From contig NZ_CAXLMO010000001.1 of NCBI RefSeq assembly GCF_964187635.1, positions 20,083-84,082 of the forward strand: DNA of 64,000 nucleotides, read 5' to 3'. The translations under genes and the position numbers were made by a program. Positions 40,502-49,647 of the stretch are shown in pieces. Source of the DNA: Seribacter sulfatis (GTDB taxonomy: Bacteria > Verrucomicrobiota > Verrucomicrobiia > Opitutales > Seribacteraceae). The notes below the pieces were generated by a model. It did no database searches. It had not been told where the DNA came from and worked only from the letters and a program-made list of their open reading frames with translations. The first letter of the stretch is position 1. The number at the start of each line of letters is the position of its first letter.

Positions 40502-42346
40502 ATGTGTGGAATAATTGGATATTTAGGTAAAGGTGCAGCCCAAGAATCACTGATAGATGGTCTCAAAAGACTTGAGTATCGGGGTTATGATTCAGCAGGG
40601 GTTGCATTTCACGAAGGAAATGAATTTTCGATGGCCCGTGAAACAGGTAGGGTGAAGAATTTAGCGGAATCGGTTCATAAAAAGGCTTCTTCCTCTTCTC
40701 TTGGTATTGCCCATACCCGCTGGGCAACACACGGCGCGGTTACCGTTTCAAATACTCATCCTCATATGAGCCAAGACGGAAAATTTGTGATGGTTCACAA
40801 TGGAGTGATTGAAAACTTTGGAACTCTTAAGAAATTTCTTGCGGGTAAAGGAATTAGTTTTGTTTCAGAAACTGATTCTGAGGTTTTATGCAATCTTATT
40901 GCCTATCATTATTCAGAATTACCGGAAGGAGAAGACAGGTTTATCGATGCAGTGCGCTCTGCACTTCCTCAATGCCGAGGCGCGTACGGGATTGCTGTGT
41001 TATGCTTGGATTATCCGGAAACTATGATTGGTGCAAGACGGGGTTCGCCCCTTGTTGTAGGATTGGGTGAAGATGCCAATTTTATTGCCAGTGATGCCTC
41101 GGCATTTGTGGGTCGTGCGAAAGAGGCAGTTTTCCTAAACGATGGCGAATTAGCCATTCTTAAAGGTAATGAGTTTCGGATTTCAACGATGGAGGGACAA
41201 GAAACCCAAGCAATTTCACATCCTGTTGAGCAGATCTCTGAAGAAGTCGAATTGGGGGATTATGACTCCTACATGGAAAAGGAAATATACGAGCAACCCA
41301 AGGCCTTAGAAAATACACTTCGTGGTCGATTTGGAGAAGATGGAACAACTGCGAAGTTAGGGGGACTGGAAGGGCACGAAGATGAGTTGCGAAACTTAGA
41401 CCGCATTATTTTCGTTGCTTGTGGAACGGCTCGGCATGCATGCATGGTAGGCGAATATTTAATTGAAAAGTTAGCCCGTGTACCTGTTGAAGTTGAGCAT
41501 GCGTCCGAATTTCGTTACCGGAATTCACCCAAAGCGGGAAATTCTTTGGTTATTGCAGTGAGCCAATCGGGAGAGACTCTGGACACTCTTGAAGCCGTTC
41601 GGGAGGCAAAAACAAAAGGTCTCTTAACATTGGGGATTACCAATGTTGTTGGCTCATCCCTCGCACGAGAGACTGATGGTGGAGTTTACCAACGTGTTGG
41701 CCCGGAAATCGGAGTTGCCTCCACCAAGGCATTTTCCTCACAGGCTTGCCTATGTGCGATGCTTGGGCTTGCTCTCGGTCGAATGCGCGACCTTTCACCA
41801 ACGGATGGACAGGCCATTGTGGATGGACTGAATAAATTGCCAAAATTAGTCGAAGAAGTTTTGCAAAAGGGCGATCAAATTAAAGAACTTGCGACTAAGT
41901 ATTCCAAGGCAGAACACTTGCTTTTTCTGGGTCGGCAAAGTCTTTATCCAGTTGCACTCGAAGGTGCACTCAAGTTGAAAGAGATATCCTATGCCCATGC
42001 TGAAGGTTACCCGGCAGCTGAATTAAAACATGGGCCAATCGCCCTTATTAATCCAGAATGTCCTTCTGTTTTTATTGTGGAAGGGACAGAACTCTCCTCA
42101 AAGACCATTGCGAATATGCAGGAAGTAAAAGCACGGAAAGGGCCTGTGCTAGCGATTGCACCTCAATCTGTGGAAATTCCTCCGGAAGCAGCGGATGACA
42201 TTTTTCGTATTCCTGATGCTCATGAGGTAATTCGACCCATTTTAGCTAATTTACCTCTTCAACTATTTGCCTATCATTTTGCTCGACTACGGGGATTGGA
42301 TGTCGATAAACCCCGTAACTTAGCCAAATCTGTTACTGTTGAATAA
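40502..42346 (+). CDS. glmS: Glutamine-fructose-6-phosphate aminotransferase (isomerizing)
   Basis: A 614-residue GlmS making glucosamine-6-phosphate for cell-wall and LPS precursors. I start at the ATG at 40502, not the in-frame ATG at 40490, because the enzyme needs its catalytic Cys directly after the cleaved Met (M-C-G-I-I-G-Y). Domains: class II glutaminase about 1-220 (R-G-Y-D-S-A-G and H-T-R-W-A-T-H-G), then two SIS sugar-isomerase domains about 290-420 and 460-600 (S-Q-S-G-E-T-L-D-T near 350). The C-terminal V-D-K-P-R-N-L-A-K-S-V-T-V-E is canonical. No glmS ribozyme was recognised upstream. Confidence 0.97.
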   Translation: MCGIIGYLGKGAAQESLIDGLKRLEYRGYDSAGVAFHEGNEFSMARETGRVKNLAESVHKKASSSSLGIAHTRWATHGAVTVSNTHPHMSQDGKFVMVHNGVIENFGTLKKFLAGKGISFVSETDSEVLCNLIAYHYSELPEGEDRFIDAVRSALPQCRGAYGIAVLCLDYPETMIGARRGSPLVVGLGEDANFIASDASAFVGRAKEAVFLNDGELAILKGNEFRISTMEGQETQAISHPVEQISEEVELGDYDSYMEKEIYEQPKALENTLRGRFGEDGTTAKLGGLEGHEDELRNLDRIIFVACGTARHACMVGEYLIEKLARVPVEVEHASEFRYRNSPKAGNSLVIAVSQSGETLDTLEAVREAKTKGLLTLGITNVVGSSLARETDGGVYQRVGPEIGVASTKAFSSQACLCAMLGLALGRMRDLSPTDGQAIVDGLNKLPKLVEEVLQKGDQIKELATKYSKAEHLLFLGRQSLYPVALEGALKLKEISYAHAEGYPAAELKHGPIALINPECPSVFIVEGTELSSKTIANMQEVKARKGPVLAIAPQSVEIPPEAADDIFRIPDAHEVIRPILANLPLQLFAYHFARLRGLDVDKPRNLAKSVTVE

Positions 42347-42389
42347 AACGATAAATCCCCTAAAATATTTATCTTTTTATTAGGAAATT

Positions 42390-42418
42390 TTAATTGCTGT
42401 TTTCCAGCAAGCAATTAA
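42390..42418. terminator. Bidirectional hairpin between glmS and M90 peptidase-like gene
   Basis: TTAATTGCT at 42390-42398 and AGCAATTAA at 42410-42418 form a perfect 9-base inverted repeat with an 11-base loop, placed between two convergent genes. AT-rich flanks supply T-runs in both directions, as expected for a shared terminator. Confidence 0.6.
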
Positions 42419-42419
42419 T

Positions 42420-43283
42420 CTATTCTGCTTTTCTCCAATTGGCGGGATCAATTCCATAAAATTCTTGCAGTGCATTATAGATTGCAGGGCATTCCCTCTT
42501 CAATCTGGATCCGCGTTCAAAAAAAGCGGAGGTTCCGCAGGAAAAAAGTTCCGGTTTGTCTCCCTTGATGCTCTCATATCCACCATAGGCACGTATTGAA
42601 TAGTTCTTTCCTCCTTCGTATGCTTGCATCAATTTTTTATGTTCGTTGTTTACTAATTCCTGCCATTGCTTGAAATCTTTTGAATTTCGTGAAACAGGAA
42701 TACTTTGGGCAATTCCATCATCCGCAAAGTCAATTAAGTGAGCGAATTCATGCAATGTTAGATTGTGCCCATCTCTTGCTTTTTTAATGGATTGCTTCAA
42801 GTAATTCCAACTTAAGCTAATTTCAAATCGAGTTGCACTTCCTCGTGCATTTTTATTTCCATTTATTTCGTCCTCCCATAAATGAATTGCCTTGAGATGT
42901 CGATAGTCAGAAAGAGGTCGATTTACAATTAATAAACAAGCTTCTGCAGCAACTAGGATTTCCATTTCTTTAGTCGGCATTTCCCTCTTCATGAAAGTGA
43001 TTGGAAATTCCTCAAGGAAACAAATGATCCTCTCTTCCCAGGGTGCGATCAAGTCTTTCGGTAACCAATGGTATAAACCAATGTTACTTTCAATGATAGA
43101 CCTCTGTTCCGAAGTCAGTTCTTTCCCTTTTTTTTGTTTTAGTAAGTTGTCTAACAAAATACCGTATGGGTTGGTAGCCTTAATCGGTGACTTACCTAAT
43201 GTTTTCTTTTCCTTTTTTCTAAAGAAAATTAAAGCAATGAGAGTTATAATTATGATGCAAATTAGTAAATAAAATTCATTCAT
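42420..43283 (-). CDS. Membrane-anchored M90 (MtfA-like) zinc peptidase-family protein
   Basis: A 287-residue protein with one N-terminal membrane segment (about 4-21) and a basic stop (F-R-K-K-E-K-K). The rest resembles MtfA/M90 peptidases: H-E-F-A-H at 178-182 gives the HExxH zinc motif, R-A-Y-G-G corresponds to the D-A-Y-A-A region, and the end matches (P-A-I-Y-N-A-L-Q-E-F-Y-G-I-D-P). The glutamate that acts as third zinc ligand in MtfA (within L-S-E-Y-F-F) seems replaced by Ser252 (T-S-A-F-F), which makes activity uncertain; E245 is present nearby and could be involved. MtfA in E. coli modulates the glucose repressor Mlc. Role here is unknown. It is convergent with glmS. Confidence 0.72.
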   Translation of the reverse strand: MNEFYLLICIIIITLIALIFFRKKEKKTLGKSPIKATNPYGILLDNLLKQKKGKELTSEQRSIIESNIGLYHWLPKDLIAPWEERIICFLEEFPITFMKREMPTKEMEILVAAEACLLIVNRPLSDYRHLKAIHLWEDEINGNKNARGSATRFEISLSWNYLKQSIKKARDGHNLTLHEFAHLIDFADDGIAQSIPVSRNSKDFKQWQELVNNEHKKLMQAYEGGKNYSIRAYGGYESIKGDKPELFSCGTSAFFERGSRLKRECPAIYNALQEFYGIDPANWRKAE

Positions 43284-43328
43284 ATGTTGATTTTCGAAGT
43301 ATTTTTTAAGCTTAGTATTATTAAGAAA

Positions 43329-44813
43329 TTAGTTGATCAAGTCATTCTTGCGGACAGCGATTAATTTCTCTTTTAATTTTTTTCGAAAGGATTGGACTAC
43401 AGGTAGGTATTTTAAAGTATCGGCGAGATTGATAAATTGTTGTGGATCTTGCTCCATTTCGAAAAGCTCGATTCCATTCCCGCCATGCTCGAAGCCACCA
43501 TTCAATTTGTGTGGTAGATTTTCACCATATTGAATGAAAGCCCATTGTTTATTTCTAAGTAAAAAGCCCTTCCGCATGGGAGCGACTGAAAATGCTTCTT
43601 GGCGAACCGTATGGGAAGGATCATCAAGCATTTTTGAAATATCCTTTCCCTGCAACCTACTCTGCTCGGGTAAACCGGATAAGCTTGTAACAGTTGGGTA
43701 GAGGTCGAGTAATTCTACAAACGAATTACAGACAGCAGGCTTTTTACCTGGAACGCTTATTATTAATGGTACTTTTGCGGATTCATCCCGAAGGCTTACT
43801 TTGGCCCAGAAATCATGCTCTCCGAGGTGGAATCCATGGTCACTGGTGAAGATTACTATCGTTTTATCACGCTTCCCTGACTTTTCCAAAGCATCCATAA
43901 CCTTGCCCACTTGGGCATCGAGATAGGCTACGGAGGCGTAGTATCCACCGACCGCTTTTTTTTGCCTTCGAATATCCATCTGCATGTTTTTACTGGTGCA
44001 GTAATTGATCCCGGCTTTGGGAATGTCATTCCAGTCGTCGGGGAACTTTTCGGGCAGAACCATATTTGAATATGGCTTGAAGGGTTTGTAATATTTTCTT
44101 GGCGCAACGAATGGAACATGGGGTCGCACGAATCCAACTCCTAGCCAAAAGGGTTTTTCCATATTTTCGTATTTCTTGATTAATTCGACGGCTTTCTTTG
44201 CAGTTTTGCCATCTGAATGAACGAGATCATCTCCATCCGCTTCAACCACAACAAAGGTGTTGCCTCCAACGACAGGTTTTTTTCCGTCTGGATTTTTTTG
44301 CAAAGTCTCTCCATCACCAGGTGCACGCCACTCCGGTCCTTTGCTGTTGTATTTCTCATCCCATGAAAGCAAATCATCTGCTCCGTCCTCGCCACTTTCA
44401 ATTCCCCCCGGTACTCCCATGTGAAATATTTTACTGATCCGAGCTGCATGGTACCCATGATTTCGGAAGTGCTGGGACCACGTGCTCCGCTCCCCAATTT
44501 GAGGTCGAGGATTCTTGTACCCTAAGGCACCCGTTGCGTGAGGATAATATCCAGACATAAAGGATGCCCGCGAAGGGCCGCAATAAGTAGCCTGACAATA
44601 GGCTTGGGTGAATCGGGTACCTTGCTTCGCTAACTTATCAATGTTAGGAGTTTTGCAAATTTTGTTACCATAGCAGGATAGGGCAGTATAAGTTAAATCG
44701 TCAGATATAATGAATAAAACATTCTTTTTTTCGGAAGCATGGACAATAATTTGACAAAGAAAAAAACCGAGGATTGCCAGATTAAAACTTTGGTGAAAAA
44801 TTATACTTTTCAT
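43329..44813 (-). CDS. Iduronate-2-sulfatase-like S1 sulfatase
   Basis: A secreted sulfatase of about 494 residues from the ATG at 44813 (signal peptide M-K-S-I-I-F-H-Q-S-F-N-L-A-I-L-G-F-F-L); the open frame to 44870 begins with TTG and an ATG at 44852 is also possible. It has the metal-binding S-D-D near the N-terminus, the formylglycine site C-G-P-S-R-A-S-F-M-S-G, and S-D-H-G-F-H-L-G-E-H-D-F-W-A-K typical of iduronate-2-sulfatase/choline-sulfatase-like members. It cleaves sulfate from a sugar or related ester in the periplasm or outside, which is inferred from family. It lies divergent from fbp and is not in an operon with the other sulfatases. Confidence 0.92.
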   Translation of the reverse strand: MKSIIFHQSFNLAILGFFLCQIIVHASEKKNVLFIISDDLTYTALSCYGNKICKTPNIDKLAKQGTRFTQAYCQATYCGPSRASFMSGYYPHATGALGYKNPRPQIGERSTWSQHFRNHGYHAARISKIFHMGVPGGIESGEDGADDLLSWDEKYNSKGPEWRAPGDGETLQKNPDGKKPVVGGNTFVVVEADGDDLVHSDGKTAKKAVELIKKYENMEKPFWLGVGFVRPHVPFVAPRKYYKPFKPYSNMVLPEKFPDDWNDIPKAGINYCTSKNMQMDIRRQKKAVGGYYASVAYLDAQVGKVMDALEKSGKRDKTIVIFTSDHGFHLGEHDFWAKVSLRDESAKVPLIISVPGKKPAVCNSFVELLDLYPTVTSLSGLPEQSRLQGKDISKMLDDPSHTVRQEAFSVAPMRKGFLLRNKQWAFIQYGENLPHKLNGGFEHGGNGIELFEMEQDPQQFINLADTLKYLPVVQSFRKKLKEKLIAVRKNDLIN

Positions 44814-44942
44814 GTGGGCACTCTTTTTTGATGAAATCAGGATGGCAATCATGAACTTTGCTTTAAACAAGAAATAGAATCGTTCTTGGACTTTGAGTTA
44901 GGACTTGTTATAAAAGAAACTTTAATTAATCCAATTCGACTC

Positions 44943-45953
44943 ATGCCTTTAAGTAATTCTTCTATTATCACTGTTCAGCAGCACATTATGCGTGAACAAA
45001 AACGTTTTCCCGGTGCATCCGGGGAGTTTTCTTTCCTCCTTTCAGGAATTACTTTAGCCACGAAAATGATTCAGGCTCAGGTGAGGCGTGCGGGATTGAC
45101 AGATGTGCTTGGTGAACATGGAGATATTAATGTTCAGGGAGAAATTCAGCAAAAATTAGATGTAATTTCCAATGAAGCACTGGTTCATTGCCTTAGTGCT
45201 CGGGAGAGTATTGGCGTTTTAGCGTCGGAGGAAAATGAGGAACCGATGCTTGTGCATAAAGGATCTGACGAAGCAAAATATGCTGTGGTTTTTGATCCCC
45301 TTGATGGATCTTCTAATATTGATGTTAATGTAAGTGTTGGTACAACTTTTTCTATTTTACGTAAACCTGATGGTGTGGCTATGGATAATCCCGAAAAATG
45401 GGTTCTTCAGCCAGGAAGTAAACAGATTGCAGCTGGTTATGTAGTTTATGGATCCTCCACTATTCTAGTTTACAGTGCTGGTCACGGAGTGCATGGATTT
45501 ACTCTGGATCCTGCCATCGGTGCCTATGTATTGAGCCACGAAAATATGACAATGCCCGAGCAGGGAAAATATTACTCGGTCAATGAGGCTTATCGGGATG
45601 GTTTTCCTGCTCGCTATGGCGAGTATATTGATCGTTTGCGCTCCGGAGTACTTGGCGTGAATTATTCTTCCCGTTATATCGGTTCAATGGTTGCTGATTT
45701 TCACCGCACATTGCTTAAGGGAGGTGTTTTTCTTTATCCACCAACCAATGAAAATTCGGAAGGGAAACTGCGTTTGCTTTACGAAGCAAACCCGGTTGCC
45801 TTACTTGCGGAGCAGGCTGGAGGTATCGCATTGGACGGCGAAAGGCGGGTTATGGATATTGAACCCACCAGCATTCATCAACGCACCCCTCTTGTAGTTG
45901 GAAGCCGAGTTGAAATGTCAGATTTTGAACGATTTATTCAATCTAAAGAGTAA
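44943..45953 (+). CDS. fbp: Class I fructose-1,6-bisphosphatase
   Basis: A 336-residue FBPase, the irreversible step of gluconeogenesis. The metal/substrate motif F-D-P-L-D-G-S-S-N-I-D near residue 117 and the phosphate-contact region N-Y-S-S-R-Y-I-G-S-M-V-A-D near 237 are intact. I start at the ATG at 44943; the frame runs back to a TTG at 44886 but the added residues have no family match. Its length and start then fit typical bacterial class I enzymes. A hairpin after the stop separates it from a convergent gene. It supports growth on non-sugar carbon or recycling of sugar phosphates. Confidence 0.95.
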   Translation: MPLSNSSIITVQQHIMREQKRFPGASGEFSFLLSGITLATKMIQAQVRRAGLTDVLGEHGDINVQGEIQQKLDVISNEALVHCLSARESIGVLASEENEEPMLVHKGSDEAKYAVVFDPLDGSSNIDVNVSVGTTFSILRKPDGVAMDNPEKWVLQPGSKQIAAGYVVYGSSTILVYSAGHGVHGFTLDPAIGAYVLSHENMTMPEQGKYYSVNEAYRDGFPARYGEYIDRLRSGVLGVNYSSRYIGSMVADFHRTLLKGGVFLYPPTNENSEGKLRLLYEANPVALLAEQAGGIALDGERRVMDIEPTSIHQRTPLVVGSRVEMSDFERFIQSKE

Positions 45954-45959
45954 GGGTGG

Positions 45960-45980
45960 GTAACCCTAAAGTTGGGTTAC
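45960..45980. terminator. Hairpin between fbp and TAXI-type gene
   Basis: GTAACCC at 45960-45966 and GGGTTAC at 45974-45980 form a perfect 7-base stem with a 7-base loop between convergent stops. There is no strong T-run, so efficiency is uncertain. Confidence 0.45.
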
Positions 45981-46007
45981 GAAACTTATTCATCAAACAA
46001 TCGGAAT

Positions 46008-47282
46008 TTAAATCTTTCTTTTACGCAGGGTTTCGTTCATCAGTTGTTGAGCCGTGTGAAGTTGACGCTGAAATATAACAAATGAGTCGTCGGTTGCTAA
46101 CTCTTCTGCGATTAGCTTTTTTGTGGTTTCCCTTCTGATGTCATGTAATTCTTTAGCAATTTCTTTAGCTCTTTTTTCGTCTACGCTGTCTATTAGTTCT
46201 GAGGTAATGGCATCCACTTTTTCGAAGTATTTGTCCAGACTGTCTTTTAAGCGCATCAGAATAATCTGCCGAATGGTTGTTGTTGCACCCCAAGCAATTG
46301 CAAGAATTGAGAGAATTAGGCCTATGGTTTCTGACCATTCCTGAAAAAAACTGGGTTCATTTCTGTCGTAATGTAACTCTGCACCTTCATGGATCGGAAA
46401 TTGAATTTGATTTAAATCTTGAGGAGAGCCCATTTGGGCTAAAAGGGGGTGACTGCGGACGAGTGATGCTTTATTTTCAGCAATAAAATGTGTGAGCCAG
46501 AATATATCGTCATTTGATAAATTGTTTTGGCATGCAAGAACGACCCTGGTTCCTATGGTTGGGATTTTATTTTCGGGTAAACCTTTTCCTGGCGAAATGG
46601 GGTAAGCTCCGGATGGAATAACCGCTGGATGAATGTAAGGATAGACATATTTAGTATTTTCAGAAATATCTTTTCCTAAAAAAAGCAGTTTATGACCCCC
46701 TTCTTCAAGAAATTGTTTAATACTTAAGTTTCCTATCCCAGTAACTGCACATACTGCCTTGGTTTTCCCATTCTTTAGTGCAAGTAAGCCTGATTGAAGA
46801 CTTTCTTTACGACAGGAAATATCTTTTCTTTTAATTCCCAATTGTTCCAAGGTTGCAAGAGCAAGATTTTCAGTTCCACCACCCTTTGGCCCAATTGAGA
46901 TCGAACACCCTGATAATTCAGATATACTAGTTGTGTCCTCCTTGACAATGACATGCAAAACTTCTTCATAAAGGGTTGCAATGGAACGAATTTTTTCGTC
47001 TCCCTCAATGTCATTTTGTACAAGGCAAAGATCAGCAATCCCGTTACTGACCCTCGTTAAATTTTCCTTACTTCCTGAACTGCTTTGTATTTCTATTACT
47101 AGATCATTTTTCTTTTCGATTATTTTTTTTAAGGATAGCGCCACCTCGTTATACTTACTATTGGGTTCACCGCCCGAAATAATCCATTTCTTTTTGGATG
47201 GGGTATCCATTAGGAAGTACCCTCCTAATACAATAACTGCTGTAAATAGTACTACAACTGAACTTATTTTAAAAGTTTTCAT
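46008..47282 (-). CDS. TAXI-type solute-binding protein with membrane-anchored C-terminal coil
   Basis: A 424-residue protein. A signal-anchor-like segment at about 7-25 leads to a periplasmic binding domain of the TAXI family (about 30-310; I-I-S-G-G-E-P-N-S, then S-I-S-I-G-P-K-G-G-G-T-E-N-L-A and V-C-A-V-T-G-I-G-N). A second membrane segment follows at about 318-338 and then a charged coiled coil to the end. TAXI proteins normally feed TRAP transporters, whose membrane subunits are not next to it. The tethered receptor with a cytoplasmic coil looks more like a sensor than a transport subunit; that is inference. It is divergent from the ECF sigma gene. Confidence 0.78.
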   Translation of the reverse strand: MKTFKISSVVVLFTAVIVLGGYFLMDTPSKKKWIISGGEPNSKYNEVALSLKKIIEKKNDLVIEIQSSSGSKENLTRVSNGIADLCLVQNDIEGDEKIRSIATLYEEVLHVIVKEDTTSISELSGCSISIGPKGGGTENLALATLEQLGIKRKDISCRKESLQSGLLALKNGKTKAVCAVTGIGNLSIKQFLEEGGHKLLFLGKDISENTKYVYPYIHPAVIPSGAYPISPGKGLPENKIPTIGTRVVLACQNNLSNDDIFWLTHFIAENKASLVRSHPLLAQMGSPQDLNQIQFPIHEGAELHYDRNEPSFFQEWSETIGLILSILAIAWGATTTIRQIILMRLKDSLDKYFEKVDAITSELIDSVDEKRAKEIAKELHDIRRETTKKLIAEELATDDSFVIFQRQLHTAQQLMNETLRKRKI

Positions 47283-47460
47283 GTAAGATTATAAAATAAA
47301 AAAAGAGAACAGTCTTAATCATTTTTTCGGGAAAGAAAGTTATTGGGTGTCAAAATTAAATTAAATCGTCAGATTTAGGTAATATCCGTTGTGAGAGTAT
47401 ATAATGTTAATTTCATATAATTAAATTGAACTCGTTACAGAAAACCATTCGTTTTTATTG

Positions 47461-48021
47461 ATGACTGATAATTCGCAATCTGACCATGTTTTATTCATGC
47501 GTCTACTTTCAAAGCATGAACCATCTGTTCGCGCCTATGTGCGGGCTGGAGTTTTTGCTTATCAGGATGTTACTGAAATCATGCAAGAGGTTAGCATAGT
47601 TGCTTGGAACAAATTCGACCAACTTAGTAATCCGGAGGATGGGTTTGGTAAGTGGATGTGCGTGATTGCCCGTTATGAAATTTTGAAGTTTCGACAAACG
47701 AAAGCAAGGGACAAAATTGTATTAGATGATAGTGTTGTTGAAAAGTTGCTTAATGAGGGAATCGAGGGCGACTCGGTTAGGAGCAAGTGGATTGAAGCTC
47801 TTGATCGTTGTTTGGAAAAACTTCCTGCCCAAAAAAGAAGTCTTATTTTACAAGCCTATGATCCCGCAAATTCGATCAAGGACTTAGCAAAACAGTTACG
47901 AAAAACCCCCGATGGGCTTTACCAACTTTTACGACGTATCCGAGTTGGGTTGGCAAGTTGTGTGGAAAAAACGATGGCGAAGGATTCGAAATCATCTTTT
48001 AATTTTTCGGCAAATCATTAA
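47461..48021 (+). CDS. ECF sigma factor (PVC-type)
   Basis: A 186-residue RNA polymerase sigma factor of the ECF group. Region 2 (about 10-80) recruits core polymerase and reads the -10 (Q-D-V-T-E-I-M-Q-E-V, then W-K-R-F/W-N-K-F-like segment and F-G-K-W-M-C-V-I-A-R); region 4 (about 110-165; L-P-A-Q-K-R-S-L-I, S-I-K-D-L-A-K-Q-L, Y-Q-L-L-R-R-I-R) reads the -35. I start at the ATG at 47461; the TTG three bases earlier is an alternative. It resembles the sigma-70 family common in Rhodopirellula and Verrucomicrobia. The next gene, 24 bases on, encodes a FecR-like protein that probably controls it. Confidence 0.9.
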   Translation: MTDNSQSDHVLFMRLLSKHEPSVRAYVRAGVFAYQDVTEIMQEVSIVAWNKFDQLSNPEDGFGKWMCVIARYEILKFRQTKARDKIVLDDSVVEKLLNEGIEGDSVRSKWIEALDRCLEKLPAQKRSLILQAYDPANSIKDLAKQLRKTPDGLYQLLRRIRVGLASCVEKTMAKDSKSSFNFSANH

Positions 48022-48045
48022 CCAAAGCGGAGAGTTCACGAGTAA

Positions 48046-49647
48046 ATGAAAAATAACCATAAAGAAATTATTGAAAAATATTTCGTTGGCTCTTTGTCCC
48101 AGGATGAGCGGTCAAAGTTAAATGAAATTTTGGATTGTGATATTGAAGCCAGAAATTTCTTTCGGTTAATGGCAACGGTTGAAGAAGGATTGGCAGAAAA
48201 ATCTGAAGGACCGGTATCTTTAACTCCTAATCAAAATACTCGCCTTCATTTTCTTGTTCGATTTCTGCCTTGGGCGATTTCTGCTGCAGCCGCAGTGATC
48301 ATATTTTTTTTAGTGAATGAAAGGAAAACCTTTATTAATGAAATCGAGCAAACCGAAGAATTAATTGAACAGCCTTTTGTTGCTACGGTTCTCAATCAAG
48401 TAAACTCCAAATTCACTGCTGGTATGACACCTGTTGATTCTCAGTTCAGAATTGGAAGGTATGAACTTGAGAACGGGATCGCACACATTCGATTCTCAAA
48501 TGGTGCAGATTTATTTATGAGTGGATCCGTTCGTTTTGACATCAAAAGTGATCTTTTGGTTGTCCTTCATCGAGGAAATGTACGCGCGGTAGTCCCTGCA
48601 ATGGCGAAAGGTTTTACAATTTCCAGTCCAGGAGTTAATTATGTGGATTTGGGGACTGAGTTTGGGTTGTCGGTCGATGGAGAGACTGGAGTTAGCAAAT
48701 TGCATGTATTTGATGGGCAGGTTAATGCAAGGGACCCAGGGTCCAAATTATTACTTTCTGAAGTTACGGAAGGTCAGACCGTAAAATATGCCAATGGAGT
48801 AATTGAACATTTAGAAAAGATGGATACTGAAATTTTTATTGAACCTGGCTCCATTGGTTTTCTTCGTTGGCGTCAAAATTTCAATAAAATTATTTCGGAT
48901 CCTGATCTAATTGCCTGTTTTTCTTTTGATTCTTTTGAGTCCGAGTCCAGTACTCTTCCAGAAGGTTTGAAAACTGAAAGTAGGGGAAACAAATTAAAAA
49001 ACTTAAGTAAAAACTCAATCGTTTCTGATGGAATTATTTCAAATGCGCGCTGGGTTACAGGCCGATGGACTGAAAAGAAAGCACTACTTTTTGATCGAAA
49101 TGAAGATTTTGTGGAGTTGGATATTGCTGGAGAATTTGATGAACTTACCTTTTCTTCTTGGGTCAAGATAGATAGGCGCGACACGACTCTTAGTCCAATA
49201 TTTAACTCTAATGGCTGGAGCCCTAATAATGTGCATTGGCAAATTTCACGTCTCGGTCATTGCTGGATTGGCATTCATGGTCGAGGAATTGTTGAAACTG
49301 ACTACAAATATACTACACCGATAAACAAATGGATCAACTTGGTTGCTGTCATTTCATCCAAGCAAATGGAAACGCGATCCTATTTAAACGGTACAGTTAT
49401 TTCTCTTCATAAATTAAAAAATAAATTCAAATTGGTCCCAGGGAAATCTAGGTTAGGCGGATGGAATCCTGAAGGTGTTAAGGTGGTTACCAATCGAGCA
49501 TTACGTGGAAGAATGGACGAGTTTTGTATATGGAAGCGAGCATTATCAGAGATCGAGATTCGTGGTCTTTTGGATGGAATGCAGCCGGTAACATTATGGC
49601 AGGGGGGGAGTTTTGAGCACCCTAATTTTAAGAATTTAAACAAATGA
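48046..49647 (+). CDS. FecR-LamG anti-sigma/transmembrane protein
   Basis: A 533-residue protein. A short cytoplasmic N-terminus with helices (about 1-75) precedes one membrane segment at about 78-96. FecR domain (about 130-260; R-I-G-R-Y-E-L-E-N-G-I-A-H-I-R-F, then Y-V-D-L-G-T-E-F-G-L-S-V) and a LamG/concanavalin-like module (about 295-520) follow on the outside. FecR proteins bind and control ECF sigma factors; the LamG part could detect a glycan or surface ligand. It follows the sigma gene by 24 bases and overlaps the ROK gene by four bases. Confidence 0.88.
   Translation: MKNNHKEIIEKYFVGSLSQDERSKLNEILDCDIEARNFFRLMATVEEGLAEKSEGPVSLTPNQNTRLHFLVRFLPWAISAAAAVIIFFLVNERKTFINEIEQTEELIEQPFVATVLNQVNSKFTAGMTPVDSQFRIGRYELENGIAHIRFSNGADLFMSGSVRFDIKSDLLVVLHRGNVRAVVPAMAKGFTISSPGVNYVDLGTEFGLSVDGETGVSKLHVFDGQVNARDPGSKLLLSEVTEGQTVKYANGVIEHLEKMDTEIFIEPGSIGFLRWRQNFNKIISDPDLIACFSFDSFESESSTLPEGLKTESRGNKLKNLSKNSIVSDGIISNARWVTGRWTEKKALLFDRNEDFVELDIAGEFDELTFSSWVKIDRRDTTLSPIFNSNGWSPNNVHWQISRLGHCWIGIHGRGIVETDYKYTTPINKWINLVAVISSKQMETRSYLNGTVISLHKLKNKFKLVPGKSRLGGWNPEGVKVVTNRALRGRMDEFCIWKRALSEIEIRGLLDGMQPVTLWQGGSFEHPNFKNLNK

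Noticed and set aside
44886..44942. Longer fbp start at a TTG
   Set aside because: The added 19 residues do not resemble the FBPase N-terminus, and the ATG at 44943 gives the normal length.
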